From Gracilaria gracilis (lineage: Eukaryota > Rhodophyta > Florideophyceae > Gracilariales > Gracilariaceae), in NCBI GenBank assembly GCA_030374805.1, contig JARGSG010000250.1, forward strand, positions 124,001 through 188,000: a DNA stretch of 64,000 nt, given 5' to 3'. The position numbers and the translations under genes are program-made. Under the pieces are notes generated by a model that saw only the letters and a program-made list of their open reading frames with translations, ran no database searches and had not been told where the DNA came from. How positions within the stretch are numbered: the first letter of the stretch is position 1; every line of letters begins with the position of its first letter. Positions 33,116 through 43,799 of this stretch are shown one piece after another.

Positions 33116-34922
33116 CTAGTCATCAACTGCGAAGCAAGGTATTTCCTCGTCATCGACGGCTAACGTTTTCTTTGTGGTATGTGGACGAGACAAAGCGTCG
33201 GCTTGTGTATTGATGGCGCTCTTTTTGTAGGCTACATTGAATGCCAACTCTGCGAAACGCAGTCTCCAACGCATAAAAGGGCAGAAGGCTCCGATATGGA
33301 GAGTAGCCATCTCAATGATGAGTGATCCCTGTGAACGGTGAAATGAGCACCCATGATGTATGGGCATAGTGTGCATAATGCCCATACTACCGCACGACAT
33401 TCTTTATCCGAGACGATTTAATTCTTCTCATGCACTTTCAACGAGCGGGAACAGTACCCATTTGGCTTGCATTCCCCCTCTGGGGTGATTCTAAACAAGG
33501 CGCAGCCTACGTGGTAGTCACTACAATCCGTGTCCACGATATATGAAAGTCTCGGTTTCGGTAGTGACAACATTGGGGCCATGGTTGGAGCTTCTTTTAG
33601 AAAGTTAAAGGTTTTCGTCTGAGTAGGCATGAAGGGGTGTAGCTTAGGCGATTGATTCTTCCACAGAAGCGCGTTTAGGGGTGCCGCGATGTCCGCGAAG
33701 TTTGGAATAAACCGTCTATAGACATTGAACAGTCCTAGAAAGGATCTCAGTTCAGTCCAGAGAATCGGTTCCGTGGCCTGTTTCAGCGACTTCTCACGAG
33801 CTTCCTCGATCAGGACATGTCCTGGACGGATTATGTGACCCAGATACTTGAGATTATCCTGAAAAACTCACATTTTCTCAGCTTTACTATCACTCCGGCA
33901 TCCCGTAACGTGGCCATTATATCTCTCAGATGTGTGAGATGATCATCCAAATTATCTGAGAATACCATGATGTCGTCAAGATGGAGGAGATAAGTACGCC
34001 ACTTGAAGCGGACCCGTATGATATCAAGAGCATGCTGAAAAGAAGTGGGGGCATTGGTTAAACCAAAGGGTATCCGTTTGAAACGGTAGAGGCCACAATT
34101 GCAGGCAAACGCTGTCTGGCCCTGGTCCTGGTTCCTCACTGGCACCTGCCAGCATCCCCGATTAGCATTCAATGCCGTGAATATGGTAGCATTTCTGACA
34201 GAATAGATGTATTCATCCAATCGTGAAATAGGGTACACTTCCTTGAAGGTAACGGCGTTTAGTCGACGATAGTCGATGCAAAAGCGCCAGGAATCATCCC
34301 GTTTTTGAGCCAGTAGCACTGGTGATGTCCACGACGAATGTGCTGGTTCTATAATTCCCGCACGGAGCATCTTGTTCACCTGAAATTGCTCTTCTTCTCT
34401 GACCTTGGTCCCTGCCCTATACGGTTGTTGGGCTACTGGCTGAGAGTTCAGAAAGAGTTCAATCCGGTGTTCCGTGGTGTTTATCTCTCCAAAAAAAACA
34501 TCCCATATTGTGGTATATTCACGAAGCATATCACGCAGTCTTTCACAGTGTGTCTCCGGGACATATTTGAGGTCTAATTCTTCCAATTCTTTTGCTGGAT
34601 CCAATTGGTCATAACTCGTCGGGACGCGTGTATTCTCTGTCTTAACAGATGACTGACCCGAAAGACTCGGCGTTAAAATCGATTGAGATAGAGACTCCTC
34701 CCTCTCCTTAGAGTGAACGATTCCAAGCAAATGGGCAGCAATCATTTTTGTAGATGCCAAGGCAGTTGGATGCGGCATAACGGAGTCAATCATTTGGTTC
34801 TTCATCCGATACTGGGCTGTTTTGCCAAGAGTGTCTATCAACACGGAAAACGGACTATCCAGTTCCACTTGGACGAATCCATTGGCAATGTAGAGAATGT
34901 ATTTCTCATACAAGGACGGCAA
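33116..34922 (-). pseudogene. Gypsy reverse transcriptase and RNase H
   Basis: The 363-codon frame 34922-33831 holds the RT: SSWTSPVLLAQKRDDSWRFC, then IDYRRLNAVTFKEVYPI, GLYRFKRIPFGLTNAPTSFQ and the active site YLLHLDDIMVFS, in which LDD matches the usual YxDD. The thumb is cut off near 33840, where the frame changes. RNase H follows in 33630-33418 (YIVDTDCSDYHVGCALF, with the first catalytic Asp) and 33400-33116 (MRWRLRFAELAFNVAYK then NTQADALSRP). At least two frame changes separate these parts. Confidence 0.88.
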
Positions 34923-35025
34923 TCCTGGATGTTACGAAAGCCGTGTTGACCGAAATTCACCTGTACCCAGATTTAAAACTCTGGAGCCACGCGTGTCGCG
35001 GCGGCTACACGATGCTTCTTAGATT

Positions 35026-35652
35026 TCAGAGAACTCGATGGTGCTTTTTACGCAGCAGATAGAGGTACATGCTCCTTGGAGGCATGCCTTGAAAAACTAC
35101 CAACCGTCGGCACGGACGGACCATCTTCCATTTCAACACGTCTCTGGGGGGCTTAATGGTATCGATGAAGCGGTCGCAGAAGTCACAACCCAAAATGACT
35201 GGGGCGGCCAGAAACCGACAAACGACAAAATTGAGCTTTACCATGCATGAGCCTAAGCGGATTATGAACTCGATGCATCCCTTTGTTGACAATGGGTTGT
35301 TATTCGCGCCAGCGACGTCAGGAATGTCTCCACGGTGAATTTGTGACCTCAAGGCGGGTGGTAAAGCTGTCTCGACGATGAAGTTTGGAACTGTCCTTGT
35401 ATCTGAAACAGTGAGATAACGCACCATAAAATAGGGTGAAAGGCTAAAGTCAGCATAGACCTTGTAATCGATCTTGGCCATCACCATAACTTTATCCGGG
35501 AACTGGTTATTTCTTACCCGTATCCACGGTCGACGAAGAACATCAAGGTGCTCTGAGTTCACGTCCTCGACGGTCTGTTTCCTCCAAAGAGTTTGGAAAT
35601 GGGAACGAGGCAGGGACGCCTCGGGCGCTTTCAGCTTCAAATCTGAGGGCAC
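35026..35652 (-). pseudogene. Gypsy aspartic protease (retropepsin-like)
   Basis: The frame contains VPNFIVETALPPALRSQI where the active-site turn would be expected, and later AAPVILGCDFCDRFIDTI, which matches the ILGxDF block at the end of gypsy retropepsins. The catalytic DTG/DSG triad itself is not visible: the equivalent position reads ETA, so the enzyme would be inactive. It sits directly upstream of the RT frame. Confidence 0.6.
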
Positions 35653-37150
35653 CTTTCCTAGAGAGCAGATTCGTGCAGTTAGTTTTTCTGAGCAGATTCC
35701 ACCTGAGACTTGTTCTCAGTGTTCTGAACCATAGACGCCTGGGAACCAGTAGCAGAAGCGTCGGCAGTAGTGGTTGAATTTCTGCGAGAAAGGTATGGAG
35801 ATGAGAGGTTACCATGTTCTGGGCAATCGGAGCCGCATTTGTGCGTTGAATATCCATCTTCGCGCGGATGTACGATGTTATCAGAACAGAAGCCTTCTTC
35901 TCAGGTGAGAGAGATTCGTAGTTGGCAACGATCTGCGCTAATTCACTTATCGTTAAAATGCACTGCAGAGAAGTATTCCCTCGCGTATAGCAGAGGTGAC
36001 AGATCAATCTAACGATGGCACTGAAATTCCGCGTATTTGGGAATCTCACCGCTGGGCAGGAAGCTTGCCTGCCAGGGCGTAAGCCCTGGGTTCCACCCTT
36101 TTCATATAACAGTCGAGGCGGCCGAACTCGGTTCGAATCCGCATTCATCGTCCGGAGCCGTCTGATACGAGACATCCGTGGTTGAGAGAAGCTCCGTTAT
36201 TGGGAATGAAAGCACTTCGCTAAGGGCAAAAAAGACCTGACCGTTCTTTCTATTGGAGTGTTTGTCAACCGGAATTGACGCAGACGGGGTTCCCGGTTCC
36301 AACATCAACGCTTTAACGGACTTCAACCGGCTACCCAGGACTTGTGCGCGTAGCGCATCGCCTTCGGTGTGTGAATACTGCACCAGTTCCAAATAGGTAA
36401 TCTTACGATTCTCTTAACAGAGACGGGCTACTAAAGTTCGTTTGGCCAGATCTACTGCATTAACGAACATTTTACAACGCTCTCAAGTGGAATAAGCATT
36501 ACCACAACGGTGGAAAGCGTTGTTCAGGCGAACCGAGTAATCGGTTTCCGTTTCGCCGGGGCGTGATTTGGTGTCTCTGAGAGCCGGGATTGCCGACTGG
36601 ATAGCAATTCCAGTGGCAAAAGACTTCAGTACGTACTGAAATGCTTCAGGCCAGCAAGTAGCCCCTCCTTCAGAGGCGCGTGATGAACCTCTTAGAGATT
36701 TATACTGATCTTACACGAGTCCACGTAGAAAGTAGGGCAGAGCGACCAACGACTGTCTTTCATTCATCCCACGAATGACGACTCCACGACAAAGCGTGAT
36801 AAACACCCGAACGCCAAGATGGGATCATTACCTGTAAGTAGTTGATCACGGAACGAAAGCTGCATCCGTTTGATACAGTATTTGACCTTTCCCGTCCCTC
36901 GGGAAGTTCTATTCAATGAAGAGTCTCCCAAAACGGTAATAACAATATGAAAACAGCTTCTGGTAATGCAGACGAATAGGCTCCAACTCTTTTGATCAAG
37001 AGTGCTTCCATCCCTTCAAGCGGGCGCGTATCACACCTTAGGTGGCTGATGATCGCTTTGAGCGTCACGAACACTCATGAAGAACTTCTTCTATGGAAGA
37101 GTCGGACGAGTCAGACCCGGCTGACTGGAAAGAGAAGATGCTAAAGAATC
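35543..37150 (-). pseudogene. Gypsy gag remnant
   Basis: Capsid-like sequence in scattered frames: from about 37010, EGMEALLIKRVGAYSSALP; around 36660-36520, EAFQYVLKSFATGIAIQSAIPAL and ETETDYSVRLNNAFHRCGNA; then YLELVQYSHTEGDALRAQ at about 36392. A CHLCYTRGN block near 36000 may be the remains of a zinc knuckle. Several in-frame stops. Identification rests on position upstream of the protease and on the general look of a retrotransposon gag. Confidence 0.55.
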
Positions 37151-37744
37151 ACAGTGGTAGTTCTTTCGCTCCTTGCTTTCTTTGAGTTAGTGTTATCGAA
37201 TTGCTAGTTTGAGAGCCAAATATCACCGACTTAATATGATCGAAAAACCGGTGAATTTATCCAAATTTCGATGTACTTAATTTCTGAAAATAATGCACAT
37301 TTCCACTTTTGATAGTTTGTGTGGAAAGCATCATTGAAGATAATTTCCATCATTGCTAGTTTGAATGGAAGACAAACTAGCATGTTACTTCCGTTCATGC
37401 TAGTTTCCAAACCCAATGTAAGTGAGGAAGTGGCATATATTTAGAACTTCACGGCACCAAATAGGAATATATATCCCCGAATAGGGATATGTGTACATGA
37501 ATAGCCGCTTATGAAATATGATTAAATGAATGCGAACACTTTGAATAGGAACTCTCTAAAGAGATACAGCACATCTATTCAACAATTCTCATATCAGATA
37601 TCGGCCGTTTATTCTGTCACTATTGAAACGCATTCGCATCACTTGACACCTCGCCTATCACTCCATCCCACCCTCCGTTCGCCAAATTAAGATCCCCACT
37701 ATGTACCCCGCCTCTCCCCGAACACCCCCATACCGCTCCTTGTC

Positions 37745-40700
37745 ATGCCTAATTTCTGCTTTGAAGTCTGCTCCTTTTTCGCTCGCACCATCCTTGCCAT
37801 TCAATGGCACCAAAAACGATGCCCCAACCGCCTCAGCGCCAACAAGCGTTATCTCTTCACCGGCGACAACGTCCTTCACTTCCCTTCACGCACCAAGCGT
37901 CACAAGTCTACCCCCAACTCTCACCACCTCCCCCCACCTTCTCTCTCCAATCGCCCTTCCGATAACGTCCCCATCGCCCATAACGGTTTTTACCACCAGC
38001 AACAGCCCTCCCTTTCCGTTTACAAAAACGGCGCCTACCATATCGTAGGCATCTCCGTCTGCTTCCTCTATGCCTCCCCACCTCTTCCATTGCTACTCTA
38101 CTTCCATCTCATCAACAACCCCCACCTCCCACGAAGGGTCCTCTATATCTCTTTCGTCGCTTCCACCCTCGGTCACCACTAGGCAGACGAACTCATCTCT
38201 CTCCTCTACGACCCCGCCTTATCCAAGTTAGTCTTCCACAATGCCGTCTCCCACGCCTCCAAGTCCCTCAAAATTCAAACATTCCTCTTCCAATACCGAG
38301 TCAACAACATCGGTTTCACCCCTACCACCCTCCACGACCCACAGCACCTCTTCATAGCCACCATCATCCGAAATAATTCTACACAACTCCTTAAACGACA
38401 ACTCGCACTCGCGCACTCCGACAACACCTTCTTCCACCACGTCCCCCATACAACCACCTCCGGCTCTCCCGCTTTCGCCCATCCCATTGCTTCTTCCCTC
38501 GAAAAAAAGCTGTCGCAGCCCTCAGGCACGCAGTGGTGCAGTTATTTAAGAACTCCTGCATCTGGCAGACCTCTGAGAACACCAGTATCGACTCCTTTAA
38601 CTGCTTTGTCCAAGTACACTCCGACAAGTCCTCCAGCTCCCTTAAATCTTCTTCCATTACCTCCTTCCCCCTTCAAATCACCCTCGTCAACTTCTCCGAT
38701 ACCTTCCAACCTCTTTCAATCTCGCCACCATCTCTCAAGACCGCGGTAATATACCCCAAACCTCGTCCAGCATCTCCCGCTCTACCAAAATGAATCTAAT
38801 CCAGCCTGCCATCTCCATCCCCTCGATCCTCTTCTCTCCAGCGGCCTCACTGGCTTCCCTTCTGTGGCGCTCATAGTTTTCTCGGCCATTGTCACCTAAT
38901 CATCGCCAGCTACTTTGCAGATATTCCAGAAGCAAAGGGTCTTCTCTTCATCTCCCATGGCACCCGCCCCCCGCATCCATGCCACCGATGTACGGTGACA
39001 CGCTCCAAGCTCCATCTAAACATTCCATCTCCTTTATTCGGTCCCAGAATAAGACTCCGGCTGCCCGCAAATGACACTCTGCCCTCCCCCAAGATGCTGA
39101 AAAGGCTCTTCTCGACAGAAAGCCCAGAATCGCCAGAGAAGCCAAGAAAAAGGCCGTTGAAGCACTCCACTTCTTTTCTCTTGCGAAATACTCCTCCCTC
39201 TTCCAATCTTACCCTCTCCTCAACATCACCTCTCTCCTCTCCCCTTACAACATCTTCTCCTTCGAGCCACTCTATAAACTCCACCTCGGCATCTCCAAGC
39301 TCTTCAAGCTCGCAGCAATCGAGAGATTCAAGTCAGAATCACTCTTCACTACTTCCCGCTCCTCCAAGTCCCACTGTTTTTTCAACTTCGTTTGCTCCTC
39401 TATCCTCAAACACGTGAACAACATCCTCGCCACCATCGAGAAGAGCTCCTCAGCCACAGACTCTCCATCCGTTTTTCCACCTCCGACAACGGTCAGAACC
39501 TTAACTGTTTCTCCACCTCCGACAACGGTCAGAACCTTAACGGTTTCTCCACCTCCGACGGACTACGTGGTATCCTCTAAGCAAAAAACTACCACCCACT
39601 CGACATAGTATTCCCCTTCATCGGCGCATTCTTCGACCGCTGCTGTGACGGGGTCGACGCAGCTCTCGTCACTTCCGTTTTCACCAAGTACTCCGATCTT
39701 CTCCTCTTCTCCATGAGATACAACAACTCCGCAGAATTGACCGACTCCTGCCTCACCGACCTCCTATTCCAAATCCGCTCTTTCAAGCGCACAGCCATAC
39801 TCGTCCTCGGCTTCCACCACACTTTCAGCGTTGGCGACCTCAAGTTCCATCTCCTCGACCACATCTTCGGGGACATTAGCGACTTTGGAGGCCTCAAATT
39901 CAACGATCCATGCATATTCGAACACGCCCACTCTTTCTTCAAGTCACGCTACTTGAAAATCTCAAAGCGCAGGTCCCCTGCACATGAAGAAACCATTCAC
40001 GCCATCTATCACTCCAACGCTACCAAAGATGGCAATGCTCTTTCCACCAACCCCTCCATTACTTCCTTTTCTCCTGCTCTCGCCTCTCCCATCGGATCCC
40101 ACCCACCAGATTTAGTTCGTGATGGGAAACTTATCACATTCGCTGATCTCATCACCGCCCACAAATTCCTTCACTCTAATCTTCATTTCAATCCCAAATC
40201 TCTCGAAGACCTCTTCCCCACCGACATTCTCTCCATCTTCCACCAGATTGTAAAGGACGCTCTCCCTTCATTTATCACCCTTTCTCTCGAAGTCCTAGAA
40301 CTCTCGGAGAACTATCCTACTCTCCGTTGCACCCGAGTCACCGCAGTCAACTCCGTTTACATCGCCGGCGCTTATTTCCCATCAATCGACCACTACATTG
40401 AAGAGCGGAACGAGCTCGCGCTCCAAGATACTCCAGTCCCTCTCATCCAACGAATATTTGCCGCCCCGTCCTTCGGTCCTTCTAAATACCTGAAGTTCTC
40501 TCACGTCCTCGTCGCAGGCCCCAGATCCTACAACTCCACCCTCATAGTCTGGGTCTCCAAATTCATCTCCCTTTTTCGCTTCACCCTTCCTTCTCCCACT
40601 ACATCTTCCAAGGAGTTCGCCTTCGTACAGTTCATGGACCTCGTCCCACCAAGCGACGAAGTCGATGTCACCCTCAACTGCAGATGCCTCCGATGAGCAA

Positions 40701-40945
40701 GAGACGAAGAACATAACCACCCCGCCCATCCAGTTCTCATCTTCACCAAATCCACACCCGACAACGTTTCTCCATGGTTTGGACTCATCCCTTTCTCTTC
40801 TATCCTTGGCTCTGTTCATGTTCTCCGCCAGAACTACCCCGCACGCCCCTTCACTTCCCACCTTCACTGGCATTTTCATAGATTTTAACTCAACGGATTC
40901 TACCGGGACCCCACCTCCAGGCTCTACTTCCCATCCCCCGCATAG
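37745..40945 (+). pseudogene. Element K transposase-like protein, decayed
   Basis: Probable large transposase. The frame from 37745 reads to TAG 38180-38182 and on through ADELISLLYDPALSKLVFHNAV; copy 2 has AAG at the TAG position. In 39100-39460 a neighbouring frame gives EALHFFSLAKYSSLF, then FEPLYKLHLGISKLFK, a block like that of KDZ/Tnp2-type transposases. After a frame change in a 36-bp tandem repeat, TAA 39578-39580 (GAA in copy 2) precedes an open frame to 40696. That frame includes FIGAFFDRCCD, VGDLKFHLLDHIFGDISDF and FEHAHSFFKSRYLKISKRR, which resembles the C-terminal K(F/L)HxLxH and YE/FExxH helices of that group. TGA 40694-40696 is followed by the conserved tail ending at 40943-40945. 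No DDE triad could be assigned. Superfamily is provisional. Confidence 0.55.
39472..39559. repeat. 36-bp in-frame tandem repeat in element K copy 1
   Basis: Two full units (39472-39507, 39508-39543) and a partial third (39544-39559), nearly identical. Copy 2 has only one unit at the matching place, so copy 1 expanded after the copies separated. The unit is a multiple of three and encodes FSTSDNGQNLN. Confidence 0.85.
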
Positions 40946-41119
40946 CACTTATTTCATAGGATTTTCATAAACCTAGCACTACTACCTTCTTCCACAGGAA
41001 AGATTGGAGGTAGGTATTGGATGAAGAAGATATATCAACTCTTCATAATCCCACAGCTATCTTCACACATTCCCGTCACATAGTTTCAACCCCTCATTAT
41101 CCCCCTTCATCTCCACCAA

Positions 41120-41540
41120 AAAGCATCCCTCAATTTTGCACCTCCCTTATCTGCCTGCCCAAAACACTTAACCTCTCTCCAAACATACTTATCTTCCTTC
41201 TTAACCTTCCCACCTGCTTCGCGACGCAATCATCAATGCCATCAGTATGCATAATCATCTCCACCCCCACCACCTTCATCGTGTCCCGCGCACTCGCAAT
41301 CTTCTCCAATGGCACTCCAATCTATGAATCACTCAGCAACACCTCTTTAAAACGTCCGCACAAATTCGTGGAGACAAGCAATCGGAAACACCCTACCTCC
41401 TACATTCAGGGCTTCTGCCATCGTTCTTTATCCTCCTCTTTTTCGCGCCACATCACCTTACTGTGTTACACCAACTCTTGTAGCTCTTTGTCCAAGCCTT
41501 TCTACCTCCACGTTATCCAACGCCCTCAATGATTCTCCCT
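41120..41540 (-). pseudogene. Relative of coiled-coil gene D
   Basis: Minus-strand sequence aligning with the middle of gene D (22640-22900). The frame 41315-41130 reads AKQVGRLRRKISMFGERLSVLGRQ, parallel to the gene D coiled coil. DNA similarity extends upstream through GAGGTGTTGCTGAGTG to about 41400. It converges tail to tail with the element K gene, which ends at 40945, so K and D may be the two genes of one element. The rest is too decayed to read. Confidence 0.5.
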
Positions 41541-42771
41541 TTCTACGGTCACCTTGCCTCCAACGACTTGTTTCTCTTCGACCACAATCAAATGTTTACC
41601 TTGGCTGTGGTGGCGGGCAATAAGTCGCTTGAGACGATGTCAATACTTCAATAGCCCTATATTTTTGGTAAAGGAGTGGCTTGCAGATGTCTTCTTCCTC
41701 CTCAATGACCACACTGTACACGTATTCGTCGATGGAGGGCAACTGTCTGAGCCCGATTTCACTCTCTCTTCTGTAACCATAGTTTCTAGATATGTTCGTG
41801 ATTCTCGGTCCCCACTTCTACGGAGATACGCTTTTACTTCTCTTAAACCCGATTGCTTCTCTTGATTGTGGGAAAAGATGAAAATATCGCGTAGAAGGGT
41901 TTACGGGATTCTGTAGCTAGGTCTATGACATAAATTCCAGCTTTTCGAAGTAGAACTCGTGTTCAATTAGATCAGGTTTAGAGGATTTTAAATTCCTATT
42001 ATTCTTTCACAACCATGTAATGATCATAGATGCGTCAAAGTAAATGTCCATGATATCGATTTAGGGACCTAGAATAAATTGTACATGATATAAAGGTTGA
42101 AAACGTAGCTCTACAGAACTATTAGCTCCTTACAACAAATGTTTCGATCTGTGTATGATGTAATGGATATCCACTGTATCAAATCCGGATGTCATTATCC
42201 TCGTCTGCACAGGCATGCGGGTCTGATAGTTGTGTACAGAGAAAGAACAACCCCCTGTTCAGGAAATTTGACCTTCATGCACTGTTCTACATTATAATTA
42301 AATGATGCAAAATGAAAAGTACTATTCGTTTCATACCTAGTGGTACTTTTGTTTGTGGTATAGAATGATTTAATCTCGTTTACTTGTTAAACTGCCTAGC
42401 TTGTAATGGTAGTATGCAATCAATAAAATGCTTCACCTTCATTCTATTTAGCTTTATACACTTCTTTAAAATGAACTCTGTTCTAACCCTGCGTACTGTG
42501 ACGGCCTAAAACCACAAGTAACACCTCCTCAGTCTCCGAACCGAATATCGCAGACTACTCAATAGAGCATTCGCTACAGCTTCAATTTATTTGCCCACAG
42601 TATTTTCTCTATTACCTCTATCAACCTACATTGTTAAGTTTGGATACATCCTTCATGTGTGGCTCAACTTCTCCAAAAAACTTTCGATGAACCGTTGCCT
42701 CCCAAAACCAGGCTCCATGGTCATTAACAAAACCATTTCAAGTCCTTTAATAAATAACGGTGTGATAGCAC
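41541..42771. other. No gene recognised
   Basis: About 1.2 kb of mostly AT-rich sequence with only short random-looking frames. No repeats or element ends identified. Confidence 0.4.
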
Positions 42772-42954
42772 TCATAGCAATTCTTGACCAAATTCAATAC
42801 CAAAGGGTATCCTTTCAAACCTGATATCTGTACACAGCTTTTTTGCCGTGATCACCTCCTCAATTGTGAATCCCTCGAACTCTTCAGGAAAACACTTGAT
42901 GTAAGTCGCTTCGCCCTCAGTCTTTACATGCAACGTCCGCGTCTTCTGTAGCAA
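42772..42954 (-). pseudogene. Short fragment resembling gypsy reverse transcriptase
   Basis: The frame contains IRFERIPFGIEFGQELL, similar to the F(K)RLPFGIxxAPExFQ block of Ty3/gypsy RTs. Nothing of the flanking RT blocks is preserved. It is a small scrap and could be coincidental. Confidence 0.35.
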
Positions 42955-42999
42955 ACTCTCCTACCCATCGATCAGGGCCTGACATCATCACATAGTACT

Positions 43000-43185
43000 C
43001 TATATATATGTATTCTTTAAATTTGAGCGCTCCGCAGGCGGTCCAATAGTGCGATTATGCACTAAATGGCCGTCCATAACATCTACATGCAGCCAGTCGG
43101 CTCTAACGGTTTTCATAGGAGCCCCAACCTCGGCAAGGCGAACAAAATTGGACAAAGGAATAGAAGGAGCTATAATCACAGAACT
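43000..43185 (-). pseudogene. Fragment of ribulose-phosphate 3-epimerase
   Basis: The minus-strand frame reads IIAPSIPLSNFVRLAE followed by RADWLHVDVMDGHLVHNRTIGPP. This corresponds to the N-terminal block of ribulose-5-phosphate 3-epimerase, a (beta/alpha)8 enzyme of the pentose phosphate pathway and Calvin cycle, including the conserved HVDVMDGxFVPNxTIGPP motif. Only about 50 codons match. Both sides end in unrelated sequence, and the frame then stops at 43000. It is a gene fragment or single captured exon among transposons, not a working gene. Confidence 0.75.
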
Positions 43186-43639
43186 ATCAATGTTTATGCA
43201 GCCCATTTGAAGTCTCAATGCGGCAGTGTGACACTCCAAGCAAGGAAGAAGAAGGAGTTTTCTTTGTTGCCCCATTAAAACATTGAGAGCCTTGTGATGG
43301 CCTTTTGTTGGAAGCGGTTTGGAATTTATATGGAGCAAATTGAACCCTGGTTTGTTCCAGCGCTCAGTCATACATGAATACTGCGTATGAAAGAAATCAT
43401 AACATCACCTAAATCGTACAAGAAAGCGTGGAAAGAAAATTATTTATCACTGTCCCCATCGTTATCTAACCTGGGCTCATCAGTAACTATGTATAAAAAA
43501 GATCATAAAATTTTTTGTACACCTTGGTACCACCAGGGGGTAGACATTCACTTGGTTCTCCATATCCTTACCATTCCGTACTCATATAAATTGATATCCT
43601 TGAGTAAGGCATAACCAGTTCTGTTCTAACTCATAAACC
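43186..43639. other. No gene recognised
   Basis: Sequence between the epimerase fragment and the 3' end of element K copy 2. Short frames only. Confidence 0.35.
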
Positions 43640-43799
43640 TTTCTGACTTTTCAAAAACATATGAAAGTAATTCTTTCTCACGCACCATTTTCTGGGGCTG
43701 AAGAAATTCCAATCACTCCATGAACCATAACCCAGAACTGCCTTACCAAACTTGGGAAGACATAGCTCCAGTCTTTCTACAGCCAGGCTCATCTTGAAC

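Larger units (their letters stand above)
30530..37195 (-). mobile_element. Decayed Ty3/gypsy LTR retrotransposon
   Basis: Gag, protease, reverse transcriptase, RNase H and integrase occur in that order on the minus strand, the Ty3/gypsy arrangement. Every domain carries stops or frameshifts. I could not find a pair of LTRs or a primer binding site, so outer boundaries are approximate. The upstream end meets the start of element K copy 1 near 37195. Confidence 0.85.
37195..40980 (+). mobile_element. Element K, copy 1
   Basis: A repetitive element also present on the opposite strand at 43640-49760. The two copies share a 5' non-coding region with GCTAGTTT motifs (37195-37430), the start of the coding region after CACTATTGAAACGC near 37620, and the whole transposase-like gene. 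Homology is visible at both DNA and protein level, with many substitutions. Terminal inverted repeats and target duplications were not found, so ends are approximate. The coding strand is C-rich. Confidence 0.65.

Noticed and set aside
29179..37195. Paired LTRs for the gypsy element
   Set aside because: I compared the sequence on both sides of the coding region and saw no matching direct repeats; a computed self-alignment would be needed.
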